Assembly: GCF_000152985.1 (NCBI RefSeq)
Contig: NZ_CH672395.1
Coordinates: forward strand, 3,321,823-3,385,822
DNA: 64,000 nt
Direction of reading: 5' to 3'
DNA from: Leeuwenhoekiella blandensis MED217
GTDB lineage: Bacteria > Bacteroidota > Bacteroidia > Flavobacteriales > Flavobacteriaceae
The notes below the pieces were generated by a model. It worked only from the letters and a program-made list of their open reading frames with translations. It did no database searches and had not been told where the DNA came from. Each line of letters starts with the position of its first letter. The stretch's first letter is position 1. This document shows positions 1 through 8,902 of this stretch, piece by piece. The position numbers and the translations under genes are program-made.

Positions 1-126
1 TTCGCCAAGTTCTTGCTCATAAAGTTCTCCTGTTTTCTGAATCTCCTGAGCAAAATCTCTAAGCCCGGAAGCCTTATAGGAAGTTCCGTTAAGTTGAAAT
101 TCTGGGTGTACAGGATATTTAGACAT
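1..126 (-). CDS. menE: O-succinylbenzoate--CoA ligase (MenE), N-terminal fragment
   Basis: Only the first 42 codons lie in the window; the rest runs off the left edge. The peptide starts MSKYPVHPEFQLNG, and an opening of this kind (HPxFxLNG) is what I remember for flavobacterial MenE. No adenylation motif is reached, so the call rests mostly on context: it is the last visible gene of an operon with menA and menC, 10 bases after the CPBP protease gene. MenE would activate o-succinylbenzoate with CoA in menaquinone synthesis. Another AMP-binding enzyme is possible. Confidence 0.6.
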   Translation of the reverse strand, partial: MSKYPVHPEFQLNGTSYKASGLRDFAQEIQKTGELYEQELGE

Positions 127-136
127 CACTTTAAAT

Positions 137-1120
137 TTAATCAGGCACTAAATTATCGTCAAGCTGTAATTCTTTTGGCTTGTCAACCGGACCAAAGAGT
201 TTTTCCTTCCAGCCGGTCCATTTATACTTATAAGCCAAAATCCCTAAAAAGATAGGATAAATTATAAAAACGGGCAATACGTCTACAATTCCGGCAGTAG
301 GATCTGAGATATCTTTAAAAATAGAATAAGTTTGAAATGCGGTCCAATCAGCGGTAACTAATAAGGCTGAAATTAAATTGTTTGCTGCGTGAAAGCCTAG
401 AGCAAGCTCCATTCCTTCATCCATCAAGGTCATAATTCCCAGAAGTAAACCGGTACCAAAATAGAATACCATTACAATGTCACCCATAGCACCGATTTCC
501 GGATTAAAATAATGTAATCCTCCAAAAATAAAGGAAGTCATCACCAAGGGAAACCATCTGTTTTTTGCCAAAATACCAAAACCCTGCATCAGGTATCCTC
601 GAAACACAAATTCTTCCACACTGGTTTGAATGGGCACAAAAAGAATGGCAACCACACACAAAATTAAAAACGGAATCAAATTGAAGGTAACTTCAAATTC
701 TTCCGGAGCCATAAAATAGGAGAGCAATGTAGTTCCTATGGTGTAAATGGTAATCATTATAAAAGCAAACCAAACGCGTCCCCAATCAAATTTCTTTCGA
801 GTGGTAATGATGTCTTTCATCTTCTGTTGATGTAAATATTTTACAGCAAGAAAAACTCCGCCAAGAGCAAAAACAAAAGACAATAGCATAAGGAACAAAG
901 TCAAGTTTTTATCCAATACCCCCATCAACGTAGCTTGATCGAGGCTGCCCATTGCGTCTCCTAATTCTTCAGGATTGCCGTCATTATCCATCCATAGTTT
1001 TCCCAGAATGGCAAGTGTAAGTGGTATTTGACCAATTACTGATGCGATAATAATAAGAACCGAGCCCACCAGATACCTCCAAAACTCGTGCAACGCTTTA
1101 TACGCCTGTGCTATAAACAT
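137..1120 (-). CDS. CPBP-family intramembrane metalloprotease
   Basis: Predicted multi-spanning membrane protein of 327 residues with the CPBP (Abi/CAAX protease-like) motifs: EEFVFR at 169-174, a histidine in the GLHYFNP segment (H203) and FHAANN (H244). These would bind the catalytic metal inside the membrane. Hydrophobic segments lie near 17-40, 73-95, 115-137, 147-167, 190-202, 215-232 and the C-terminal third. The substrate is unknown. It sits 3 bases after menC and 10 bases before menE, so it is co-transcribed with menaquinone genes, but nothing in the sequence shows a direct role in the pathway. Confidence 0.85.
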   Translation of the reverse strand: MFIAQAYKALHEFWRYLVGSVLIIIASVIGQIPLTLAILGKLWMDNDGNPEELGDAMGSLDQATLMGVLDKNLTLFLMLLSFVFALGGVFLAVKYLHQQKMKDIITTRKKFDWGRVWFAFIMITIYTIGTTLLSYFMAPEEFEVTFNLIPFLILCVVAILFVPIQTSVEEFVFRGYLMQGFGILAKNRWFPLVMTSFIFGGLHYFNPEIGAMGDIVMVFYFGTGLLLGIMTLMDEGMELALGFHAANNLISALLVTADWTAFQTYSIFKDISDPTAGIVDVLPVFIIYPIFLGILAYKYKWTGWKEKLFGPVDKPKELQLDDNLVPD

Positions 1121-1123
1121 AAA

Positions 1124-2158
1124 TTAAAATTGAAAACTCCAGCGATTCTCCGGTACGTACCACAATTCACCGTGTTTAATTTCTAAAGGGGAAGATACAT
1201 TATTTGTATATAACGCGCCAGTACCCAATCCTTGCGGAATTGTGGTTTGTTTTGAATAGGTGTACTGCGCAATGGCATTGAGGCCAATATTACTTTCTAA
1301 TGCTGAAGTAATCCACCATCCTATGCCCTGCTCTTCTGCAAGTTGAATCCAGGTATCGCATCCGCGGAAGCCACCAACTAAACTGGGTTTCAAAATAATG
1401 TATTGTGGCTTTATTTTTTGCAGTAATTCTTTTTTCTTGGCATAACCAAAAACACCGATTAACTCTTCATCCAGCGCAATAGGCAAAGGTGTTTTTGCAC
1501 ACAACTGCGCCATCTCATTTTCCTGATGTTGTTTGATAGGCTGCTCGATAGAATGCAAATCTAATACTGCAAGACGTTCTAATTTCTGTAACGCTTCGTC
1601 TGGAGCAAAAGCACCATTGGCATCAACGCGGAGTGTTATTTCCTCTTCTGGAAAACGGTCTCGTATTCCTTGAAGCAATTCAATTTCAGCATCAAAATCT
1701 ATCGCACCGATTTTCATCTTTATACAATCAAATCCGGCGGTAAGTTTGTCGCTTATTTGCTCCTGCATAAAATCGGGTTCTCCCATCCAGATGAGTCCGT
1801 TAATGGCTATTCCTTCTTTTCCCTGAGTAAATGCTGAAGGAAAAAGTTCAAAAGGATTTTGAGCACGAAAAGACCTAAACGCCATTTCTACCCCAAACTG
1901 AATGCTCGGGAAATCGGTAAGCCGCTCATAAAGGGTTTCTTCTCCAAGATGAATGTTATCGCAAACCCATTTTAGCGTTTCTTCATAGTCAGGACGGTCG
2001 TCAATACTGAGTCCGCGTAGGATTCCACATTCTCCAAAACCAACCTTACCCAGTTCTTCAATTTTGATAAACCAGGTCTCCTTTACATTCATAACGCCCC
2101 GCGAAGTCCCGCTGGGGCGTTTAAAATTTAAAACGAATTTTTTATAAGATGCTGTCAA
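1124..2158 (-). CDS. menC: o-Succinylbenzoate synthase (enolase superfamily)
   Basis: Enolase-superfamily enzyme of 344 residues. The barrel shows the KxK catalytic lysines (KMK, 147-149), metal ligands in DANGAF (D179), EQP (E205) and DEE (D230/E231), and the second-side lysine in ILKPS (K257). MenC dehydrates SHCHC to o-succinylbenzoate. The first in-frame start is TTG at 2158; the next ATG (codon 23) would cut into the N-terminal domain, so TTG is preferred. Flanking menA and menE support MenC over other superfamily members such as dipeptide epimerases. Confidence 0.88.
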   Translation of the reverse strand: MTASYKKFVLNFKRPSGTSRGVMNVKETWFIKIEELGKVGFGECGILRGLSIDDRPDYEETLKWVCDNIHLGEETLYERLTDFPSIQFGVEMAFRSFRAQNPFELFPSAFTQGKEGIAINGLIWMGEPDFMQEQISDKLTAGFDCIKMKIGAIDFDAEIELLQGIRDRFPEEEITLRVDANGAFAPDEALQKLERLAVLDLHSIEQPIKQHQENEMAQLCAKTPLPIALDEELIGVFGYAKKKELLQKIKPQYIILKPSLVGGFRGCDTWIQLAEEQGIGWWITSALESNIGLNAIAQYTYSKQTTIPQGLGTGALYTNNVSSPLEIKHGELWYVPENRWSFQF

Positions 2159-2169
2159 AAATGGTGTGT

Positions 2170-2850
2170 TTAGAGTTCGTACGAACTACCAATTTCTAAA
2201 AGTGTAAGTTGCTTTTCAACTGCATCGAAGGCTTTGATCGCACCTTCGTGATCAATCTCAATGTAGCCAAAGGTATCATAGTGACACCCGATGATATTTT
2301 TACATTCGACAAAATCACTTGCTAGAACAGCGTCTTTGATTCCCATAGTAAAGTTGTCACCTATAGGCAAAATCGCAAGGTCAAGATCAAACTCCATCGG
2401 GATGAGCTTCATGTCCATTGTAAGGGCGGTATCCCCTGCCATATAAATAGTTTTTCCGTCGATACTGAAAATAAATCCGCCCGGCTGACCACCATAACTT
2501 CCGTCGGGAAATGAACTCGTATGAATCGCATTTACATACTTTACTTTTCCGAAAGGAAATGACCAACTCCCGCCGTGATTCATAGGATGCGTTTCGATCC
2601 CTTTTTCACCGTAATGATTTGCGATCTCAAAATTGCTCACTATAACAGCATCAGCTTGTTTGGCAATAGCTTCAGCATCTAAGGTATGATCTTGATGCGC
2701 ATGTGTCAAAAAGATATAATCTGGATTTAAGGTTGAAATGTCAACTTTGTCTTTGGCTAGTTCGTTTCCGGTAATAAACGGATCTGTAAGAATCGTTGCT
2801 TTTTCAGTTTCAAAGGCAAAACAATTTTGTCCGTAGTAGGTAATTTTCAT
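2170..2850 (-). CDS. UPF0173-type metal-dependent hydrolase (metallo-beta-lactamase fold)
   Basis: Metallo-beta-lactamase-fold protein with the HxHxDH motif (THAHQDH) about 50 residues from the start and later metal-site residues in AGDTA and GCHYDTF. The length of about 226 residues matches the UPF0173 family, whose substrate is not known. The start MKITYYGQNCF at 2850 is chosen because the family normally begins there; an ATG 18 bases upstream adds only six residues. It lies between menA and menC, so a link to quinone metabolism is possible but not shown. Confidence 0.82.
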   Translation of the reverse strand: MKITYYGQNCFAFETEKATILTDPFITGNELAKDKVDISTLNPDYIFLTHAHQDHTLDAEAIAKQADAVIVSNFEIANHYGEKGIETHPMNHGGSWSFPFGKVKYVNAIHTSSFPDGSYGGQPGGFIFSIDGKTIYMAGDTALTMDMKLIPMEFDLDLAILPIGDNFTMGIKDAVLASDFVECKNIIGCHYDTFGYIEIDHEGAIKAFDAVEKQLTLLEIGSSYEL

Positions 2851-2933
2851 AATTGTGAATTTTTGCAACTAAATTTCGTCAAGCAGAAGCACATCAAAAA
2901 ATCCTTTACTATAAGTTTTCGTTAAAAAAAGAT

Positions 2934-3836
2934 TTAAAACAGAAAACCCAACGTAAACAAGACCGAAAAGAAGAAAGTAGCCAATGCCACTTTTTTGAGT
3001 TCAGGATCAAGCAAGGCAGGGTTTTCATTTTTTGAAACATGGATCAAATGCTTCCCTAACGGAATAAAAACCACAAATGCGATTGCAGACCACAAGAATG
3101 TGTTTGTGAGATAAAAGAAGAGTAAACTCGCTAAAAAAGCACCCAGGATCAAAGAATAATGATAATACTTGACCTTAGTTGCTCCTAAAAATACGGCGAG
3201 CGTATTTTTATTTGCTCGTGTATCGCTAAGACGATCTCTCATATTATTAAGATTGAGCACCGCAATACTTAAAAACCCAATCGTTAATGCGGGTAGAAAA
3301 ACCGTCCAATCCAGATGTAGCGCGTAGAGGTAATAGCTTCCCACAACTGCGACCAGACCAAAAAATATAAAAACAAACAAATCGCCTAGACCACGATAGC
3401 CATAAGCGCCTTTGCCTACGGTATATTTTATTGCAGCCAAAATCGCTAAAACTCCTAAAACAAAGAACAGTGTAGACTCTAAGAAGCGCTCCCAACCAAA
3501 GGCCGTGTAAATAAGCGCAATACTTATTAAAAGAGTGAGAGTCGCGGTAAAAATCATTCCGTTTTTTAATTGCTTGGCCGTTAAAAGACCGCTTTGCATC
3601 GCCCGCGCCGGACCTATGCGCTCGTGATTATCAGTTCCTTTTACTCCATCGCCATAATCATTTGCAAAATTAGAAAGTACTTGAAACCCTAAAGTCGCCA
3701 GCAAAGCCAGAATACAAATATCCCACCTAAAAACTCCCGCGTGGTAAGCAAGCGCGCTACCTACAATTATTCCTGAAACCGAAAGCGGCAGTGTACGCAA
3801 GCGGGCTGCTGAAATCCATACTTGAACTGGTGTCAT
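2934..3836 (-). CDS. menA: 1,4-dihydroxy-2-naphthoate polyprenyltransferase
   Basis: UbiA-superfamily membrane prenyltransferase of 300 residues with about eight hydrophobic segments. The first aspartate-rich motif is NDYGDGVKGTDN (about 59-70); the second is in the NNMRDRLSDT segment (about 197-206). These bind Mg-diphosphate of the polyprenyl donor. MenA prenylates DHNA, the membrane step of menaquinone synthesis, the respiratory quinone of most Bacteroidota. It is the first gene of the minus-strand operon and is divergent from the GH13 gene. Confidence 0.92.
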   Translation of the reverse strand: MTPVQVWISAARLRTLPLSVSGIIVGSALAYHAGVFRWDICILALLATLGFQVLSNFANDYGDGVKGTDNHERIGPARAMQSGLLTAKQLKNGMIFTATLTLLISIALIYTAFGWERFLESTLFFVLGVLAILAAIKYTVGKGAYGYRGLGDLFVFIFFGLVAVVGSYYLYALHLDWTVFLPALTIGFLSIAVLNLNNMRDRLSDTRANKNTLAVFLGATKVKYYHYSLILGAFLASLLFFYLTNTFLWSAIAFVVFIPLGKHLIHVSKNENPALLDPELKKVALATFFFSVLFTLGFLF

Positions 3837-3852
3837 AGTTACATATTTACAA

Positions 3853-3887
3853 CAAAAATAAACTTATAAAAGCGTTTAGGAAACAAA
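3853..3887 (-). promoter_or_regulatory. Possible Bacteroidota promoter for the men operon
   Basis: On the minus strand TATTTTTG (3853-3860) matches the TAnnTTTG -7 element, and TTTG (3884-3887) could be the -33 element. The 23-base spacer is at the long end of what is accepted. The -7 box ends about 16 bases before the menA ATG. Confidence 0.4.
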
Positions 3888-4043
3888 CCAATATAATTTA
3901 CGAGCTGCATAAAAAAAGAAACGAAAGCGTTGTAGTGATCTTTTAAATCGCTATTTTAACCATAAGATTGGGTCATACCCTATTCAAGAACAAATACTTA
4001 GAAAAGACCAAATTCTACCTATCACCATATTAACACCAGAACA

Positions 4044-5792
4044 ATGAAAAAAATTTTACTTCTGAGTTTAATCAGTCTGACACTCTACAGCTGTGCCGAA
4101 AAGAAAAAAGAGCCAATCCCTACCCGTGAAGAAGAACAGTCTATTGATAAAAAATGGTGGAAAGAAGCCATAGTTTATCAAATCTACCCTAGAAGTTTTC
4201 AGGATACAGATGGTGACGGTGTAGGAGATCTACAAGGTATCATCAACCGGCTAGACTATGTAAAAGATCTTGGAGTTACTGCCGTATGGCTCAACCCGAT
4301 TTACAGTTCGCCCAACGATGATAATGGCTACGATGTGAGCGATTATAGAAATATTATGAGTGATTTTGGCACTATGCAAGATTTTGACACGATGCTTTCT
4401 GAGATGCACGCAAGAGATATTAAACTTGTGATGGACATTGTGGTAAATCACAGCAGCGATGAGCACCCGTGGTTTAAAGAAAGTCGTAGTTCAAGAGACA
4501 ATCCCTATCGTGATTATTACCACTGGTGGCCCGCAGAAAAAGGAGCCCCCCCTTATCGCTATAGCCTTTTTGATGCTGAAGGAAATGCCTGGAAATATGA
4601 TGAGAAAACCGATGCATATTACCTGCATTATTTCTCTCAAAAACAGCCCGATCTAAACTGGGAGAATCCTAAAGTGCGCCAAGAAGTTTATGATATTATG
4701 ACCTTTTGGGCTGAGAAAGGCGTTGACGGCTTTAGACTTGATGCATTTCAATTTGCAGCAAAAGACACTACATTTCCTGAGTTTCCCGAGGGTTTTGAGA
4801 AAAACTTCATTCAGTATTATGCGATGCAAGATGGCTTGCACGAGTATCTAAAAGAAATGAATGAGCAGGTTCTTAGTAAATATGATGTGATGAGTGTTGC
4901 CGAAGGCGCAGGAAGAACGCTGGAAGAGGCGCACGAACTCGTAGATGCTGATCGTAAGGAGATCAATATGGCATACGCCTTTGACGGGGTTGACATTCCT
5001 AAAGTAGACGGTTACAAACTTTCAACTTTCAAAGAAACCTTTTCAAAATGGGATAGTGCTTTTGCCGATAAAGGCTGGATCTCTATTTTCTTATCCAATC
5101 ACGACCAAGCCCGTATGGTGAGCAGGTATGCTAATGATAGTCTGCCCTATCGCGCTCCGTCTGCAAAAATGCTCAACACATTTATCTTGACTATGCGTGG
5201 AACACCTTATTGCTATTTTGGAGACGAACTAGGAATGACCAACAACCCAAAACTTCAAAACATTGAAGACTATCAGGATATCGCTGCAATAAACGGATAC
5301 AAAAAGGCAAAAAGTCAAGATGAAGATATGGAAGCATTTATGCGGAATTTACGCTTTGGCTCCCGTGACCACGGCAGAACACCGATGCAATGGGACGCTT
5401 CAGAAAATGCAGGTTTTACCACTGGAAATCCGTGGTTACCGTTAAATCCTAATTATGCTGAAATCAATACTCAGGCTGAAGAAGCCGATGAGAATTCGGT
5501 ATTAAATCATTTTAAAAAACTGACTGCTTTGAGAAAAAATGCAGACGCTTTGATTTATGGAGATTACGAACTCTTGATTCCAGAGCATCCGCAAGTGTAT
5601 GCGTACACACGTAGTTTAGGCGACGAGCAGTTTCTAATCGTACTCAACTTTAGCCAAGAGCAAACTTCAGTAGAATTAGAAGGTCTCAGCAGCTTTTCAG
5701 AACTAAAAATCAACAATTATTCTAATCTGAAAAAGACTGCCAAAACACTAAGCCTTGCCCCCTATCAAGCGGTGATTTTGGCAAAGTCTTAG
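4044..5792 (+). CDS. GH13 alpha-glucosidase/alpha-amylase family lipoprotein
   Basis: Glycoside hydrolase family 13 enzyme of 582 residues. A lipoprotein signal ends in LYSC (Cys17), so it is probably anchored in an envelope membrane. The catalytic (beta/alpha)8 barrel starts near residue 40 (WWKEAIVYQIYPRSF), followed by a calcium-loop-like DTDGDGVGD. Conserved region I is DIVVNH (131-136), the nucleophile is in GFRLDAF (D233), the acid/base in SVAEGAG (E287) and the transition-state aspartate in SNHDQ (D354). The layout resembles oligo-1,6-glucosidase/alpha-glucosidase rather than long-chain amylases. Exact linkage specificity cannot be read from the sequence. No SusC/SusD pair is nearby. 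Confidence 0.9.
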   Translation: MKKILLLSLISLTLYSCAEKKKEPIPTREEEQSIDKKWWKEAIVYQIYPRSFQDTDGDGVGDLQGIINRLDYVKDLGVTAVWLNPIYSSPNDDNGYDVSDYRNIMSDFGTMQDFDTMLSEMHARDIKLVMDIVVNHSSDEHPWFKESRSSRDNPYRDYYHWWPAEKGAPPYRYSLFDAEGNAWKYDEKTDAYYLHYFSQKQPDLNWENPKVRQEVYDIMTFWAEKGVDGFRLDAFQFAAKDTTFPEFPEGFEKNFIQYYAMQDGLHEYLKEMNEQVLSKYDVMSVAEGAGRTLEEAHELVDADRKEINMAYAFDGVDIPKVDGYKLSTFKETFSKWDSAFADKGWISIFLSNHDQARMVSRYANDSLPYRAPSAKMLNTFILTMRGTPYCYFGDELGMTNNPKLQNIEDYQDIAAINGYKKAKSQDEDMEAFMRNLRFGSRDHGRTPMQWDASENAGFTTGNPWLPLNPNYAEINTQAEEADENSVLNHFKKLTALRKNADALIYGDYELLIPEHPQVYAYTRSLGDEQFLIVLNFSQEQTSVELEGLSSFSELKINNYSNLKKTAKTLSLAPYQAVILAKS

Positions 5793-5882
5793 CTACACTT
5801 TAGTGATTATTTAATAGGTAACAAGACTTTTAAAAAGGTTTGTATATGTAACTTCAAAATCAACCTAACCAAAATACAACCT

Positions 5883-6419
5883 ATGGAAACCTCTTACTTT
5901 TTTAAAAATCTAAATATGGTCCCCGAAGTCTTTTTGGGGACTCTTTTTATTTTTCTGCTTGTGGTTATTCTTACCCGCATTTTTGGGTTGAAGAGTTTTA
6001 GTAAAATGACCGGTTTTGACTTTGTCATCACAGTGGCCATTGGTAATATTATTGGGATGAGCATCAATTCTAGTAAACCGGCAATTCTTCTGGGCGCCTT
6101 CATACTACTTGCGCTTTTTTCCTTAAACTATGCAGTAACCCTATTGCGCTTCAAGTCTAAAAAAGCCGAAGATCTAATAGACAACGATCCTCTATTATTA
6201 ATGGAAAACGGTGAGGTTCTAGAAGAGAACATGAAAGCCAGTAAAGTCACCCAAGCTGAACTGCAATCTAAATTACGAGAAGCAAATGTGATCAGACTCA
6301 ATCAGGTAAAAGCGGTTATCTTAGAAACCACAGGAGAAATAAGTGTCCTTCACACCAATGACGCTAATATTACCATTGAAGACTATATTCTAGGTGATGT
6401 GGCGAGAAGTCGCTCCTAA
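5883..6419 (+). CDS. YetF-like (DUF421) membrane protein
   Basis: 178 residues. Three hydrophobic helices (about 14-35, 45-60, 65-88) precede a soluble domain with DPLLLMENGEVLEENMKASKVTQAEL and a C-terminal part with ILETTGEISVL. This is the DUF421/YetF arrangement: short membrane region, then a small cytoplasmic domain. The function is not established. It follows the GH13 gene by 90 bases on the same strand. Confidence 0.8.
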   Translation: METSYFFKNLNMVPEVFLGTLFIFLLVVILTRIFGLKSFSKMTGFDFVITVAIGNIIGMSINSSKPAILLGAFILLALFSLNYAVTLLRFKSKKAEDLIDNDPLLLMENGEVLEENMKASKVTQAELQSKLREANVIRLNQVKAVILETTGEISVLHTNDANITIEDYILGDVARSRS

Positions 6420-6626
6420 TCCTTCTAAAACTCAATTATACAGTAAAGGACCGGTCAAACACTCAGTTAAACGTTTTAGCAATCCACTGAAAATCAAACC
6501 GCTTCAAGCAGGATAGCACAGGGTAGCTTTTAAAAAATCCTTCCCTAATTTTACAAATATTTAAGATTTTACATGTTTTGCGATATCGATTTCGCTAATT
6601 TAAGTTCATTTTAATAATTGTAACAT

Positions 6627-7850
6627 ATGAAGTTATCATTACGTTTTAACACTTTGCTGGTTTTCAGTTTCTTTCTAATTACTGCTTTGGGTATACTCTC
6701 GTGTGATTCAGATGACACCTTACCGGTAAGACCTGAAGAAACCAGCGTAGCTCAACTGCAGGCATTTTCAGCTAAATCTGGTAAGAACAGAGTACTCATT
6801 GAGGGTACCATTCCCGCAAACTCTAATATCACCGAAGTCACCATTTATTGGAATGACAAAGCAGATGCTAAAAGCATTTCTGTAAGCTCTAGCAGTGAAG
6901 AGCAACATATCGCTACCTTTATCGAAGACTTAGAAGAAGGCTTTTATACATTTGAAGCGCAAACGATTGATGCCTCAGGCAACGGATCGGTAATTCTAAC
7001 CGGAGGATCTGAGGTTTACGGCGATCCTTACATAAGCACGCTATTTAACAGACCTGTAGACACCAATTATTTAAGCCGAAATGAACTAGAAATCGTTTAT
7101 GGAGGAATGGATCTTACCACAGGTGTGATTGGTACCGAAATCATGTATGAGAATACAGACGGTGAGATGGAAACTGTTTATCTACCTATTGAAAATGATC
7201 AAGTACGTATAGAAAATTTCAAGAGAAATGCTTCTTACAGCTATCGCAGCCTATTTATTCCTTCTCCTGTATCAATAGATACGTTTTATACAGACTATAC
7301 CAGTTTTAAACCAGAGCCGCCGTTCCCAACCCTAGTTAATGCAGCAGTACCTTTCCTTGCTTCTTCGGTGCAAGGTAGATGGGGAATTCTACAAGACTGG
7401 ACTACTACAGAACCTGTACGCGTGCACGCCGGAGGTCACGGTGGATGGGATGAGTGGAATAATAATATTTTCAATATTGAATCAGGATGGGGAGCTCCCG
7501 CCATTACCAACGGAAAAATCTATCAAACGGTAGAGGCTAAACCCGGTGAATATGCGTTAGAAGTTTCGGTACGTGACAGTAACCATAGCGAGAGTGACGA
7601 AGGAGGATCGTACTTTGTAGTTGCCAAAGGTATGACCTTACCAGATGTAGCCGATGTGACCACGGCTTCAGAAGTTTTGGTTTATGAACGCATTCACACA
7701 ACCGCCGTAAGCAACCCAGAAACCTATAGACTCGAATTTTCTGTTGATGAAATTTCTGACATAACCATTGGACAAATCACTACACAATGGGGACAAACCC
7801 CTGGGCGTTTCTGTAACATTTTCTCTTTTGAAATTGTTGCCAATGAATAA
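6627..7850 (+). CDS. DUF4998-type surface lipoprotein
   Basis: Lipoprotein of 407 residues with lipobox LGILSC (Cys26). After a short linker an N-terminal region with the YWNDKADAKSI motif resembles DUF4998. A middle beta-rich segment follows. From about 235 on, a discoidin/jelly-roll-like domain is suggested by RWGILQDWTT, WDEWNN and a GRFCNIFSFEIV ending. Proteins of this type are usually exposed on the cell surface and often linked to glycan use in Bacteroidota, but no binding residue can be named here. A strong terminator follows directly. Confidence 0.65.
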   Translation: MKLSLRFNTLLVFSFFLITALGILSCDSDDTLPVRPEETSVAQLQAFSAKSGKNRVLIEGTIPANSNITEVTIYWNDKADAKSISVSSSSEEQHIATFIEDLEEGFYTFEAQTIDASGNGSVILTGGSEVYGDPYISTLFNRPVDTNYLSRNELEIVYGGMDLTTGVIGTEIMYENTDGEMETVYLPIENDQVRIENFKRNASYSYRSLFIPSPVSIDTFYTDYTSFKPEPPFPTLVNAAVPFLASSVQGRWGILQDWTTTEPVRVHAGGHGGWDEWNNNIFNIESGWGAPAITNGKIYQTVEAKPGEYALEVSVRDSNHSESDEGGSYFVVAKGMTLPDVADVTTASEVLVYERIHTTAVSNPETYRLEFSVDEISDITIGQITTQWGQTPGRFCNIFSFEIVANE

Positions 7851-7873
7851 TTTATTTATTTGAACTAGCCTTC

Positions 7874-7916
7874 AAATAGAAAGGGGAACTTTTAATAAAA
7901 GTTCCCCTTTCTATTT
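7874..7916. terminator. Bidirectional intrinsic terminator between convergent genes
   Basis: Perfect 19-bp inverted repeat (7874-7892 with 7898-7916) and a 5-base loop, GGGGAAC in the stem and T/A-rich flanks on both sides. It lies between the convergent DUF4998 gene and aldo/keto reductase gene and can serve both. Confidence 0.92.
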
Positions 7917-7934
7917 TTTAACAAGTCATAAAAC

Positions 7935-8884
7935 TTACTTACTCGCCTGATCTAACGCATCAAGATCTTCTTTATCTAAGGTTAATTTGGGCGCTTCAAA
8001 AATGGTTTTTAATTGCTTCTCACTCGTTGCGCTTGCAATAGGAGCACCTATATGCGGCTGCGCCATCAACCAAGCCAAAGAAACTGTAGCTTGTGACGTA
8101 TTATGTTTATTAGAGACTTGATCTAATGCTTTCAACACCGCTAAACCTTTTTGATCTAAATATTTTTTCACACTGTCTCCACGTACACTTTTATTAAGGT
8201 CTTCCTCAGAGCGGTATTTCCCGGTCAAAAATCCTGAAGCCAATGACCAATATGGGAAAACCGTGAGCTCATAGTTTTCGGCTAAAGCTGCATAGTTGCT
8301 CTCGTAGCCTTCACGTTCAACTAAATTGTAATGCGGTTGTAAGGCTTGATATTTGGGTAAATTATACTTTTCTGAAGCTGCGAAAGAGGCTTCTAAACGT
8401 TCTGGTGAAATGTTTGATGCAGCAATATAACGGACTTTTCCTGCTTTTATAATTTCATTATAGGCTTCAAGCGTCTCTTCTACAGGAGTTTTTTCATCAT
8501 CAAAATGCGTATAATACAAGTCAATATAATCGGTTTGTAAGTGCTTAAGTGATTTATCAACCGCTTCCAGAATGTGTTTTTTACTCGTATCAACAGGATG
8601 TTTTCCGGTTTCTCCACCTACTTTAGTCGCCATGATGATTTGATCTCTCTATTTCCGCGAGATTTCATCCATTTTCCTAAAATGGTTTCAGATTGACCAC
8701 CTTCTTTTCCGTCAACCCAGTACGAGTACATATCTGCGGTATCAATAAAATTGAAGCCGTGATCTACAAAGGAATCAAGAATTTCAAAGGATTCTTTTTC
8801 ATCTAAGGTCCAACCAAAAACATTTCCACCTAAATTAATAGGTGCCACGTTTAAGTCAGTTGTACCAATTTGTATCTTTTTCAT
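7935..8884 (-). pseudogene. Aldo/keto reductase, frameshifted
   Basis: Two overlapping frames together encode one aldo/keto reductase of about 315 residues. The first piece (8884 to about 8640) carries MKKIQIGTTDLNVAPINLGGN and FIDTADMYS with the catalytic Asp and Tyr. The second piece (from about 8635 to 7935) carries ATKVGG, YIDLYYTH with the substrate-site His, and the C-terminal NADPH-binding part. The break is in AGAGAG near 8645-8650: removing two bases restores NRDQIIMATKV. As read, the first frame ends in WRLK and stop. Either a real inactivating slip or a sequencing error. It lies in a row with the SDR and DoxX genes. Confidence 0.85.
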
Positions 8885-8902
8885 TATCCAGTTATTTTAG
8901 CA

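Noticed and set aside
6420-6626. Hidden gene between the YetF-like and DUF4998 genes
   Set aside because: No frame of useful length with coding character and no clear promoter box; the gap appears to be plain AT-rich spacer.
7874-7916. Attachment site or mobile-element end
   Set aside because: The perfect hairpin lies between convergent stops with T/A flanks and fits a bidirectional terminator; no integrase or second copy is seen.
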